Shown here one piece after another: positions 1-8,052 of a DNA stretch of 13,570 nt. This DNA is from Bacteroidota bacterium (GTDB taxonomy: Bacteria > Bacteroidota > Bacteroidia > CAMBQF01). Numbering within the stretch: the stretch's first letter is position 1; every line of letters begins with the position of its first letter. The stretch is from positions 1-13,570 of the forward strand of contig JAIXUZ010000295.1 in the NCBI GenBank assembly GCA_027483285.1, given 5' to 3'. The notes under the pieces are model-generated. The model made no database searches. It saw only the letters and a program-made list of their open reading frames with translations, and was not told the origin of the DNA. Position numbers and translations under genes: made by a program.

Positions 1-255
1 AAGGTGAAAATGAAAAATAACCTTACCTACTTGGGTAGCGGTATGTTTAATGATGATGAAGAAGGCGATATGTTTGTAATACTATCGGTTGACAGCAAAT
101 ACCAGAACATGCTTATTGGCAGTACCGATATGCAATCGCTTTGGGTGGTAAGCCGCACCAAAGAAATGAGCCCCACAATGTATAAAAAGCTGCTTGCCAA
201 AGCCGGCGATTTAAACTACGATGTTGCTGATGTGCAGTTAACCAGCCACAAATAA
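1..255 (+). CDS. Lipocalin family protein (Blc-like), C-terminal part
   Basis: This is the 3' part of a gene that begins before the window; frame 1 is open from the first base to the TAA at 253-255, so 84 codons are seen. The residues match the end of the bacterial lipocalin Blc family: a beta-strand stretch (GDMFVILSVDSKYQNMLIG), then SLWVVSRTKEMS, which corresponds to the Blc motif DYLWILSRTPTIS, then a C-terminal helix (YKKLLAKAGDLNYDV). Known Blc proteins are about 170-180 residues, so roughly half is missing. Family members are usually outer-membrane lipoproteins that bind lysophospholipids or fatty acids; the lipobox would lie upstream and cannot be checked. An internal GTG at position 4 could be mistaken for a start, but the visible part begins mid-barrel, so it is not a true start. 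Confidence 0.85.
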   Translation, partial: KVKMKNNLTYLGSGMFNDDEEGDMFVILSVDSKYQNMLIGSTDMQSLWVVSRTKEMSPTMYKKLLAKAGDLNYDVADVQLTSHK

Positions 256-312
256 TCAATAAGATAATTAGTAAATTAGATGAGTTCGCCCGTTAGCTTT
301 TTTGCGTAGCTG

Positions 313-413
313 TCCTCCTCTGGAGGAGGTGTCACGAAGTGAAGGTGGGGTGGGTAACAAGCGACATACACACCCCGTCGCGGCGTTACCGCGCCACCCC
401 TCTCAAGAGGGGA
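313..413. repeat. Composite palindromic intergenic repeat
   Basis: Four small hairpins sit in a mirrored layout. The left half has CCTCCTC (314-320) pairing with GAGGAGG (323-329), then TCAC (332-335) with GTGA (339-342), then AGGTGGGGTGGG. The right half has CACCCC, then CGCGG (379-383) with CCGCG (389-393), then CCCCTCT (397-403) with AGAGGGG (406-412). The reverse complement of the right half follows the order of the left half: C/T-rich hairpin, GGTG, small hairpin, GGGGTG. The whole is therefore a degenerate long inverted repeat, resembling REP-like intergenic elements seen in Bacteroidota. It lies between convergent genes and could also slow transcription from both sides. Confidence 0.7.
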
Positions 414-417
414 TAAT

Positions 418-442
418 TTTTCGTTTTTCACTTTTCGTTTTT
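418..442. repeat. Two-copy 14-bp direct repeat at the permease 3' end
   Basis: TTTTCGTTTTT occurs at 418-428 and again at 432-442, a period of 14 bases with CAC between. The second copy overlaps the stop codon (TTA on the plus strand, 441-443) of the minus-strand DppC-like permease. It is probably slippage-derived low-complexity sequence. Confidence 0.6.
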
Positions 443-1748
443 AGTTGTCTTTCACGTCCATCTCGTCCCGCAGGGCTTCGCCGAGCAGGTTTAGTGATGT
501 AACGGTAAGGAATACTGCCAGGCCGGGGAATACCACTAACCACCATGCGCTAAAGTTGTTGCGGCCCTCGGCCAGCATACTGCCCCAGGTAACGGAGTTT
601 ACCTGAAAAGCCCCTAAGAATGATAGTCCTGACTCGATAAGTATAGCCGATGCCACACCAAACACCATGCTGACCAAGGCAGGTTGTATAGCATTGGGCA
701 AGGCATGGCGGAAGATAATGGCCACGCGTTTTAAACCTGCGGCCTGCGCGGCTACAATATAGTCAAGCTCGCGTATGCGGAGCATTTCGGCACGTATAAG
801 GCGGGCAATGCCTGTCCACCCCGTAAGGCCTATCACCACAATTATTACCCCTAATAGTTTTTGTGTAATGGCTGCAATGGCTATTATGAGTATGATGCCG
901 GGTATGGAGATGATAGTTTCAATAGCCCGCATCACCCAGGTATCAATAGGCACGGTTACCTGCTTTTTAAAAAATCCAATCCTTCCAATAGTAAACCTGA
1001 ATACCCACATAAACAAGGCAACAATAGCGGCAAATAATGCAAGGCTGATTAGCAGCTGCAAAGCAAAGCCCCAAACAGAACCGTTCAACGCATCAACCAA
1101 AGTATTGGTGCGGATGTAGAACGCATAAAACCACGCGGGAATTAAACTAACATACATGCCCCATAAGCCTGCACGGCTGGTGCGCAAACCGGTATCGCCA
1201 AAGTAGCCAGCCAATGCGCCCAGCAATATCCCTAAAAACGAAGCGATGAGCATAGCGAATATACCCACGCTTAGCGATATGCGGATGCCGTGTATCAGGC
1301 CTGCCAGCGTATCATCGCCACGCACGCCGGTGCCCAGGCGGTGCTTGAAGCGGGATGGCATTGGAATGGTTTTTCCATCGCCCGTGCGGAATAATTGGTC
1401 GCCGCTGGGGCTTACATAGTTGGCATTCATTAAATCGCTGCGGCCCGGCGAGTAGGGGATAAGTGGCCAAACGGCGCTTTCGAGGTTCATCTGTTTCCAG
1501 TCGGCCTCTTCAATGTCAATATCCTCGGTTTGCTTAGTGGCAGGGTCAACAACGGTATATTTTACTTTTGATGTAAAGGCAGGGTAAAACGTTTGCCCCT
1601 TGTATACCGCATATAAAGGCTTGTGGCTGGCAATAAAAGGCGCAAGCAGGGCAAGTGTAACCAACGCAACCAAAAACACCATAGCAGCCATAGCAAAGCG
1701 GTTACGCTTTAGCCGTTGCCATAAGGTGGTATGTTGGTAGGTAGCCAT
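441..1748 (-). CDS. ABC transporter permease, DppC/OppC-like, enlarged
   Basis: Inner-membrane subunit of a peptide/nickel-type ABC importer; it should pair with the DppB-like subunit encoded upstream. At 435 residues it is well above the roughly 300 usual for DppC. TM1 is about 20-40. A hydrophilic segment of about 95 residues follows before HRLGTGVRGDDTLAG (136-150), the counterpart of the LGTD-GRD motif that opens the transport domain. The ATPase-coupling EAA loop is at about 329-350 (DYIVAAQAAGLKRVAIIFRH), and SGLSFLGA and WGSMLAEG (387-395) are typical of DppC. Residues about 185-268 are an extra segment with two probable membrane helices, between GYFG and the MR-IETIISIPG helix. The ATG (1746-1748) is one base after the stop of the preceding permease, so translation is likely coupled. 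Substrate is unknown; peptides are the default guess. Confidence 0.9.
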   Translation of the reverse strand: MATYQHTTLWQRLKRNRFAMAAMVFLVALVTLALLAPFIASHKPLYAVYKGQTFYPAFTSKVKYTVVDPATKQTEDIDIEEADWKQMNLESAVWPLIPYSPGRSDLMNANYVSPSGDQLFRTGDGKTIPMPSRFKHRLGTGVRGDDTLAGLIHGIRISLSVGIFAMLIASFLGILLGALAGYFGDTGLRTSRAGLWGMYVSLIPAWFYAFYIRTNTLVDALNGSVWGFALQLLISLALFAAIVALFMWVFRFTIGRIGFFKKQVTVPIDTWVMRAIETIISIPGIILIIAIAAITQKLLGVIIVVIGLTGWTGIARLIRAEMLRIRELDYIVAAQAAGLKRVAIIFRHALPNAIQPALVSMVFGVASAILIESGLSFLGAFQVNSVTWGSMLAEGRNNFSAWWLVVFPGLAVFLTVTSLNLLGEALRDEMDVKDN

Positions 1749-1749
1749 T

Positions 1750-3273
1750 TTATTTTTTGCGGTTGTAGCTTATGCGTGGGTCGGCAAGGGCGTAGAGAAT
1801 ATCCTGCACCAGCAGGCCGATAATGGTTAGTACAGCTGTTAATGTTAGCATGGCCATGATAACGGGGTAATCCTGCCCTAAAATGGCGCGGTAGGTTTCA
1901 AAGCCCATGCCCGGCAGGGTAAATACGGTTTCTAATATCACCGAGCCGCCAATAGCATAGGGGAACACATTGGCTAAGACGGTAATCATAGGTAACAGCG
2001 AATTTCTAAAGGCATGCCTCCACACTACTTTGTTTTGTGGTAAACCCTTTGCGCGTGCGGTGGTAATATAATCTTGCTTAATATTTTCTAATACCGATAC
2101 CCTAAGCGTGCGTGATAAAAACGCCAGCGACGAATAGGTAAAACATATCAACGGCAGTACAATGTAGGGGAGTGATATCCATAGCTTTTGAAAGATGTTT
2201 GCATCTACAGGGTACCCCTGGGCAGGTTTTAGGCCCGATGTTTCAAACCAATACAAGGTATCGGGGTTGGCAAAGCAAACCAGCAGCAACGTGGCCAACC
2301 AGAACGATGGCATGGAGTATAACAGGAACAACACTACCGAGCTTACCCTATCAAACCAAGAATTCTTTTTAACCGCGGCATACACTCCCAGCGGAATACT
2401 GATGAGGTAGGCGAGGAGTATCCCCCCTAAACTAAACAGCAGTGTAAACCCAATATGGGATGCGATGATTTTACCCACCTTTTGCCCACTGGTATACGAT
2501 GTGCCAAAATCACCACGAAGTACACCCAGGTTACTTTCCCCATCGCCAAACAGCCAGCGGTGGTAGCGGTTATCGGTGTGGAAGGAGAAGGTAGGGTAGA
2601 GAATGGAAGTTGGTGACGATATTTTAACTGCGGCAAAGGCATCCCTTAAATTTGTTGTCATTTTCCTATATGCCAATGGAGATACCATAGGTTTTGCCAA
2701 GCTATCTATCTCGTTAAATAAATTCTCAATTTCAATTTCATTTTCTAATGATACTAGTTGTACAGATTTTTCTTTTAAAGCTTTCAGGCGATCTATATTA
2801 TCAGGAGTTATAAAAGGTCTGATATCAGTTATTTCAGGTTGATATGTTGAATCAATTTTTATTTTATCATATATATTAACCATTGAATTATACATGGTTG
2901 GAATATAAGTAGCGAAGTCTTTTATTTCTTTATAATAATCAGAAACAGCAGGCCAATTCCTATACTCCTCATTCAGCTTTTTCAACGTTTCCCGCTCGGT
3001 GCGGTTGGGTATTCGCTCTAATGTATCGCATTCGTAGTTGGCGTTTATAGAAAAATAAAACATGGGCAAATCGAGCCCCAGTTTATGGCGCTGTTCGCGG
3101 AGGATAGTTTCGTGCTGTTGGGCTGTTAAGGGGTTACCACCTTCGCGGGTGCGCATAGCCAGCAGTTCTGCCGGGTCTATGGGGGCATAGTCGTTAAGTA
3201 AAAAACCTAAAAACGTAATAAGTATAAGCGATGGTATAAACTGAAGCAGCCGTTTTAGAATATACCTTATCAA
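1750..3273 (-). CDS. ABC transporter permease, DppB/OppB-like, enlarged
   Basis: Inner-membrane subunit of a peptide/nickel-type importer. Family signs are TM1 (about 9-28), the motif RGDFGTSYTSG (253-263) before TM2, the EAA loop at 401-423 (DYITTARAKGLPQNKVVWRH), ETVFTLPGMG (448-457) and the C-terminal LADPRISY. The length is 507 residues against about 300-340 for usual members. The surplus is one hydrophilic insertion of about 165 residues between KLGLDLP (64-70) and RGDFG, expected on the periplasmic side; part of it is encoded by unusually A+T-rich DNA. The start is a TTG (3271-3273): no ATG lies nearby, and beginning there gives MIRYILKRLLQFIPSL, which matches OppB N-termini. It lies 12 bases after the binding-protein stop and in the same frame. 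Confidence 0.9.
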   Translation of the reverse strand: MIRYILKRLLQFIPSLILITFLGFLLNDYAPIDPAELLAMRTREGGNPLTAQQHETILREQRHKLGLDLPMFYFSINANYECDTLERIPNRTERETLKKLNEEYRNWPAVSDYYKEIKDFATYIPTMYNSMVNIYDKIKIDSTYQPEITDIRPFITPDNIDRLKALKEKSVQLVSLENEIEIENLFNEIDSLAKPMVSPLAYRKMTTNLRDAFAAVKISSPTSILYPTFSFHTDNRYHRWLFGDGESNLGVLRGDFGTSYTSGQKVGKIIASHIGFTLLFSLGGILLAYLISIPLGVYAAVKKNSWFDRVSSVVLFLLYSMPSFWLATLLLVCFANPDTLYWFETSGLKPAQGYPVDANIFQKLWISLPYIVLPLICFTYSSLAFLSRTLRVSVLENIKQDYITTARAKGLPQNKVVWRHAFRNSLLPMITVLANVFPYAIGGSVILETVFTLPGMGFETYRAILGQDYPVIMAMLTLTAVLTIIGLLVQDILYALADPRISYNRKK

Positions 3274-3285
3274 TTGCTTCGCGTT

Positions 3286-5124
3286 TTAGTGTACCTCTTC
3301 AGATTTTTGCATGCCGCTGCCAATAAGTTGCAGGGCGTTCAGCATTACGTTAGGGTTCTCGCTAACCATAACAACATTGCCAAAGCGTTTGTGTATGGCT
3401 ACACAGCGGCGTGGGGCGTACAAGAAAACATAAGGCTGTTCGTCGTACACTATTTTTTGCAGCTTTTTGCTAAAGCTTATGCGGGCCGCATCGTTAGTTG
3501 CATAGCGTATAGAATCTATCAGCGCGTCAGTCTCGGCATTGCCAAAGCCCGTAAGGTTAGACCCGCCCGATGCCCACTCGCGTGTGCTCCATAGCTGGCT
3601 GTAGTCTTCGGGTTGAGAGTTTCCACCCCATTGGCCAAATACCATATCAAAATCGTGGCTGCTGGCTTTTTTACCAATCAGCGGGGCCTCTATGCCTATC
3701 ATGTTGGCTTTAACGCCACCCTTTTGCATGCCTTCGGCCATCAGCTTTGCCATATCAGCAACCACAGGGTTACCGGCAGGGAAGTTAAAATCAAACTCCA
3801 GCTGAAGCTTTTTACCTTCTACCACTTTATCGCGGATATTGTCGCCATCGGTATCTTTCCAACCGGCTTCGTCCAGCATTTTTTTAGCGCCTTCCACATT
3901 CAGGCCAATAGGTTTCAGGGTGCTGTCAACCTCGCTCTTTTTAAGTGGCGATACCATAGTGGCTATGCGGCTGCCATTACCTGCACGCACTGTGCGTATA
4001 ATATCATCAACAGGAATAAGCATGGCTATGGCACGGCGCACGTTTTTATCGGTAAACAGTTTTTTATGCTTGTTACCGTCGGGCTTCATGTTAAAGGCCA
4101 GGTATGCCCAACCGTAAGATGGTACTAAATACGAATGGTAGTTTTTGTTGAAGTTAGGGTCTTTTTGAAGCTCTTTCAACGCACGGGTGCTAATCAGGTT
4201 GGTACCGTCAAACTTCTGCGATTTAAACTCCAGCTTAACAGAGTTTTCATCGCGGTTTAGTTTGAAGATAATTTTCTCGGCTATGCCTTTATCGTGCATA
4301 TCGGGCTTCTCCATTTTACCCACCCAATGGCTTTTCTTTTTCTCAAGGGTAATGCTAATGCCGGGTTCCCAGGCGGTAACTTTGTATGCACCCAGGCCAT
4401 TGAAAAATGCAGGGTCCGATCCGTACTTGGCATCGTTAAAATCTTTAGCCCATGCGGTAAGGTCGGCATTGCCTTTTTTACCGGTAGCTTGCCCAAAGCC
4501 ATAGTTAGCCAGCACATTGTTTATATCAAAGTAACTGCGTTGCATTATGGGGAAGTCTGACACCAGCGAAAGGTTGTTCATATACTTCCTTTTCATAACC
4601 AAAGTAAAGCGTTGTGGTTTTACCGGATCAGGGATAATATCAATAAGGTCTTCAAGGTAAACACGTGCATCGGGGTTATCTACCAGCGGGCATTTGTTGG
4701 CTTTAAAAGTGAAGATAACATCGTTAACCGTTAGCGGTGAGCCATCATCCCAGGTAATACCATCAAGCAATTCGTAAGTATAACGCAGGCCGTCGGCCGA
4801 TATTTCGGGCATTGATTTTACCAGCTGCGGACGTATGCCGCGGTTTAGCAAATCGTTGCTAAGTAATGTCATTTGTGTGTAGCGGAAAATAAACTCACGC
4901 TCGGCAGAAATGCCGTTGGTAGGGTGCAGGTTATCGGGCTGCGATGTAACGTGGAAAACAACAATATTGTCTTTAGACCACGTTGAGTCGGCCAATTTAG
5001 CATCTGCAAATTTTATGTAAGAGCCTGTACTGTCTATAGCAGGTCCATCGGCAACGCCCTTGCCTGTTGGTCCGCAAGCCGCTAATATGGAGGCAGCTAT
5101 AGGAATAATTAGTAGTTTACGCAT
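3286..5124 (-). CDS. ABC transporter substrate-binding lipoprotein (SBP_bac_5, DppA/OppA type)
   Basis: Extracytoplasmic binding protein that delivers substrate to the two permeases encoded after it. The N-terminus is a lipoprotein signal with lipobox LAAC; Cys17 would be lipidated. No acidic run follows the Cys, so the Bacteroidota surface-export signal is not obvious and a periplasmic location is likely. SBP_bac_5 family signs are the opening strand NIVVFHVTSQPDNLHP (53-68), the motif GITWDDGSPLTVNDVIFTF (122-140) and, near the end, DFDMVFGQWGG, SNLTGFGNAETDALIDS and EQPYVFLYAPRR. The length of 612 residues is at the long end for the family. It is the first gene of a three-gene operon, and a matching -7 box lies about 30 bases upstream of its ATG. 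Oligopeptides are the likeliest substrate, but nickel or other ligands cannot be excluded. Confidence 0.92.
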   Translation of the reverse strand: MRKLLIIPIAASILAACGPTGKGVADGPAIDSTGSYIKFADAKLADSTWSKDNIVVFHVTSQPDNLHPTNGISAEREFIFRYTQMTLLSNDLLNRGIRPQLVKSMPEISADGLRYTYELLDGITWDDGSPLTVNDVIFTFKANKCPLVDNPDARVYLEDLIDIIPDPVKPQRFTLVMKRKYMNNLSLVSDFPIMQRSYFDINNVLANYGFGQATGKKGNADLTAWAKDFNDAKYGSDPAFFNGLGAYKVTAWEPGISITLEKKKSHWVGKMEKPDMHDKGIAEKIIFKLNRDENSVKLEFKSQKFDGTNLISTRALKELQKDPNFNKNYHSYLVPSYGWAYLAFNMKPDGNKHKKLFTDKNVRRAIAMLIPVDDIIRTVRAGNGSRIATMVSPLKKSEVDSTLKPIGLNVEGAKKMLDEAGWKDTDGDNIRDKVVEGKKLQLEFDFNFPAGNPVVADMAKLMAEGMQKGGVKANMIGIEAPLIGKKASSHDFDMVFGQWGGNSQPEDYSQLWSTREWASGGSNLTGFGNAETDALIDSIRYATNDAARISFSKKLQKIVYDEQPYVFLYAPRRCVAIHKRFGNVVMVSENPNVMLNALQLIGSGMQKSEEVH

Positions 5125-5154
5125 TTTCCAACTTCAATTATAAGGTCCTTATTG

Positions 5155-5162
5155 CAAATATA
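5155..5162 (-). promoter_or_regulatory. Bacteroidota -7 box for the ABC operon
   Basis: On the minus strand this reads TATATTTG, an exact match to the Bacteroidota sigma -7 consensus TAnnTTTG. It would start transcription about 20-25 bases before the ATG of the binding-protein gene. A TTG-type -33 element is not seen at the usual distance, so the promoter is called from the -7 box and its position alone. Confidence 0.55.
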
Positions 5163-5352
5163 GTTTTTTGTAATTGCTACACCGTTACATAATTTGTTAC
5201 TTATCGTAAAAATGTAAATAGGATGTTGTTAACAAAAACATTGGGTAAGTTAAACTAAAAACAAACTAATTGCGTTTTGCAGGGATAAATCGCTGCAAGG
5301 CCCTGGTTTTGTAGAGGTTAAAAAAATAAAGTTACATTAACCCTAAGTTTCC

Positions 5353-5360
5353 GACCTTTG
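5353..5360 (+). promoter_or_regulatory. Possible -7 box for lpxD-M61
   Basis: GACCTTTG matches TAnnTTTG except at the first base and sits 18 bases before the lpxD ATG. A weak GTTACA lies 16 bases upstream in the -33 area. This is the best candidate in the 254-base divergent gap, which otherwise holds only A+T-rich sequence and no gene. Confidence 0.35.
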
Positions 5361-5378
5361 TGTAAATTATTTTAGTGA

Positions 5379-6320
5379 ATGAAACTATCAAGACCCCATA
5401 CCCTGGCTGAGATAGCTGCTATTGTTGATTGCCGTTTTATTGGTAATAATGAGCATGTTGTTAGCGGCCTTAATGAGATTCACCGTGTAGAGCCAGGCGA
5501 TATAACCTTTGTAGACCACCCTAAATATGTGGAAAAGTGCCTTAACTCTGCCGCCACAACAATAATTACCAGCGATGACACCCTTACCCCACCTGCGGGA
5601 AAGGCGCTTATCATAAGTTCAACACCATTTAATACCTACAACTTTTTGGCCCGCTTTTTTATGCCATTTGAGCATAGCAGGCACAACATTAGCCCCAGCG
5701 CTACAGTTGGCGAGGGCACAATGTTGCAGCCGGGGGTTGTGCTGGGCAACCATGTTACCGTGGGCAAAAACTGCATTCTGCATGCCAATGTGGTAGTTTA
5801 TGATTATAGCGTAATTGGCGATAATTGCATTATACACGCCAACACCGTAATAGGTGGCGATGCTTTTTATGTAAAGAAAACAGAAACCGGTTACGAACGT
5901 TGGCATAGTATTGGCCGTGCTGTTATAGAGGATGATGTAGAGATAGGCTCTTGCTGCACTATAGACCGTGGCGTATCGTCAGACACCATCATAGGCAAAG
6001 GCACTAAATTGGATAACCAGATACATGTGGGGCACGACAGTATTATTGGTAAAAACTGCCTGTTTGCTGCCCAGGTGGGCATAGCCGGTGTGGTTGACAT
6101 TGAAGATGATGTAATACTATGGGGCCAGGTAGGTGTTTCTAAAGACCTTACCATTGGCAAGGGTACTGTTGTTTACGCGCAAAGCGGAGTGCCTAAAAGT
6201 TTAGATGCCGGCAAGGTGTACTTTGGTTCGCCGGTGGGCGAGGCCAGGCACAAAATGCGCGAGCTGGCTGCGGCACAGTATTTGCCCGAACTGGTTAGAA
6301 AAATGAAAGAGAAGGAGTAA
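5379..6320 (+). CDS. lpxD: LpxD-family UDP-3-O-acyl-glucosamine N-acyltransferase, short paralog
   Basis: Left-handed beta-helix acyltransferase. LpxD proteins transfer a 3-hydroxyacyl chain from acyl carrier protein to the 2-amino group of UDP-3-O-acyl-glucosamine in lipid A synthesis in the cytoplasm. Residues 1 to about 95 form the LpxD-type N-terminal domain (GLNEIHRVEPGDITFVDHPKY), and hexapeptide repeats run from about 104 to 275. The family core is present: IGGDAFY (158-164), EIGSCCTIDRGVSSDTIIG (188-206) and LDNQIHVGHD (211-220), where His219 aligns with the catalytic His of E. coli LpxD. At 313 residues it is shorter than typical LpxD (about 340) and ends in a short helix. It is not beside lpxC, fabZ or lpxA, so it may be the second LpxD-like copy many Bacteroidota carry, with an altered substrate. 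An in-frame TGA directly before the ATG fixes the start. Confidence 0.8.
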   Translation: MKLSRPHTLAEIAAIVDCRFIGNNEHVVSGLNEIHRVEPGDITFVDHPKYVEKCLNSAATTIITSDDTLTPPAGKALIISSTPFNTYNFLARFFMPFEHSRHNISPSATVGEGTMLQPGVVLGNHVTVGKNCILHANVVVYDYSVIGDNCIIHANTVIGGDAFYVKKTETGYERWHSIGRAVIEDDVEIGSCCTIDRGVSSDTIIGKGTKLDNQIHVGHDSIIGKNCLFAAQVGIAGVVDIEDDVILWGQVGVSKDLTIGKGTVVYAQSGVPKSLDAGKVYFGSPVGEARHKMRELAAAQYLPELVRKMKEKE

Positions 6321-8038
6321 TGACAAACTACTATTTCAGTTATAAAAACGCATCAACCCAATACATAGATATTGAGGTAAACATACTAACGGGTGGCATA
6401 ACCACCCTTTCTGTTCAACTGCCTGCATGGCGCCCCGGCCGTTACGAACTGGGCAACTTTGCCAAAAATGTAAAGGAATTTACCATTACTAATGAACATG
6501 GCGTTATATTACCGTTTGAAAAAGTAACCAAAGATTGCTGGGAGGTTGAAACCCAGGGCGCAGAAACCATTACCGTAAAATACAGCTACTATGCAAACCA
6601 GCTAAATGCAGGTGCTACCTGGTTAGATGCTACCCAATTGTACGTTAACCCTGTAAACTGTTGTGTATATGCCGCGGGTATGGAAAACTACCCCTGCCGA
6701 GTAGAAATTGATGTGCCTAAAAGCTACCAACTGGCTTGCGGCGAAAAGCATACCGTTGAACTTAGCGACACAGGTGCCAAGCTGATTTTTGAAACCGAAG
6801 ATTTCGACCGCTTAGCCGATACGCCATTCATAGCATCGGCTACTATGCAACACGATACGTATGAGGTGGATGGTACGCTCTTTCACCTTTGGTTTGTGGG
6901 TGAAAGTAAGCCAAACTTTACCAAAATAAAAGAAGACTTTATTGCCTTTACCGCAAAGCAAGTTGAGATAATGGGCAATATTCCCGTTAAAGAATACCAT
7001 TTTTACTTCCAGATACTACCCACGCCCTACCACCATGGGGTTGAGCATATTACCAGCACGGTTATTGCCTTGGGGCCATCGTATAAATTAATGTATGGCG
7101 AGTTGTATGAAGACTTTTTAGGCGTTTCATCGCACGAACTATTCCACGTTTGGAATATAAAAACCATTCGCCCGGCAGAGATGCTTCCCTACGATTTTAC
7201 AGGCGAAAATTATTTTACCACAGGCTTTGTTGCCGAAGGGGTTACCACTTACTACGGCGATACATTCTTAATGCGCTCGAAGGTGTTTACACCCGAAGCT
7301 TATTTAGCTCTTTTAGCTGATAATGTTAAACGCCATTACCACAACTATGCCCGCCACAACTATTCTGTAGCAGCATCGGGTTTTGATACATGGCTTGATG
7401 GCTATGTGCCCGGAGCGCCCAACCGTAAAGTTTCTATTTATAACGAAGGGTGTTTACTGGCTTTTGCTCTTGATTTGCAAATACGCAAACACAGCAACAA
7501 CCAGCACAGCCTGGACGATGTTATGCGGAGGTTGTATGCCGACTTTGGGCAGAAAAACCGAGGCTACACGGCAGATGACTATAAGATGTTGGCAGAGGTA
7601 GCCGCCGGCACCAGCTTCGACGATTTTTTTGCTGATTATGTATTTGGCACCGAGTCTTATAACGACTTATTAAACGAATGCTTTGCCTATTTAGGCTTAG
7701 CCTTGATTGAAACACCGTCGGGATTATATTCTGAGCGTGTGTTTGGCTTTAAGTATGATGGAAAGGTTGCTGCCATAGCACCGCAATCGCCTGCTGAAAA
7801 AGCAGGGTTGATGATAGGCGACAGCATAGTAGCTGTAAACGGCTACACATCCAGCTTTAACGATTGGTTTAACTACTTTGCCTGCGAAACAGTAAAGCTA
7901 ACTGTAAACACCGCTGGTGTATTGCGAGAGTTGCTATTGCATCCCGGTAAAGAGCAGTATTATCCTGCCTATGCTATTAAAATACTAGAAGACGCTACGC
8001 CTGAGCAAAAGGCCGCATTTGAAGGGTGGAGTAGTTAA
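6320..8038 (+). CDS. M61 family metallopeptidase (glycyl aminopeptidase-like) with PDZ domain
   Basis: Zinc peptidase of family M61, whose characterised members prefer N-terminal Gly or Ala. The M61 N-terminal beta domain covers about 1-165, with LPAWRPGRYELGNFAKNV (34-51) typical of the family. The catalytic domain has HELFHVWNIKTIRP (272-285): His272 and His276 are zinc ligands, Glu273 is the catalytic base, and Glu306 in FVAEGVTTYYGD is the third ligand. The conserved YNEGCLLAFALDLQIR follows at 374-389. A PDZ domain at about 475-540 (AAIAPQSPAEKAGLMIGDSI) may guide substrates. There is no signal peptide, so a cytoplasmic location is predicted. The ATG overlaps the lpxD stop (TAATG), with AAGGAG just upstream, so translation is probably coupled. 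The length of 572 fits the family. Confidence 0.93.
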   Translation: MTNYYFSYKNASTQYIDIEVNILTGGITTLSVQLPAWRPGRYELGNFAKNVKEFTITNEHGVILPFEKVTKDCWEVETQGAETITVKYSYYANQLNAGATWLDATQLYVNPVNCCVYAAGMENYPCRVEIDVPKSYQLACGEKHTVELSDTGAKLIFETEDFDRLADTPFIASATMQHDTYEVDGTLFHLWFVGESKPNFTKIKEDFIAFTAKQVEIMGNIPVKEYHFYFQILPTPYHHGVEHITSTVIALGPSYKLMYGELYEDFLGVSSHELFHVWNIKTIRPAEMLPYDFTGENYFTTGFVAEGVTTYYGDTFLMRSKVFTPEAYLALLADNVKRHYHNYARHNYSVAASGFDTWLDGYVPGAPNRKVSIYNEGCLLAFALDLQIRKHSNNQHSLDDVMRRLYADFGQKNRGYTADDYKMLAEVAAGTSFDDFFADYVFGTESYNDLLNECFAYLGLALIETPSGLYSERVFGFKYDGKVAAIAPQSPAEKAGLMIGDSIVAVNGYTSSFNDWFNYFACETVKLTVNTAGVLRELLLHPGKEQYYPAYAIKILEDATPEQKAAFEGWSS

Positions 8039-8052
8039 TCAATATTATACCA

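Noticed and set aside
302..502. 66-codon plus-strand reading frame across the palindromic repeat
   Set aside because: It is made of repeat DNA (PPLEEVSRSEGGVG-like peptide) and runs into the opposite-strand permease; repeats of this kind often produce false genes.
3274..4560. Several plus-strand frames opposite the binding-protein gene (up to 171 codons)
   Set aside because: They lie antisense to a well-recognised SBP_bac_5 gene and show no domain or signal of their own.
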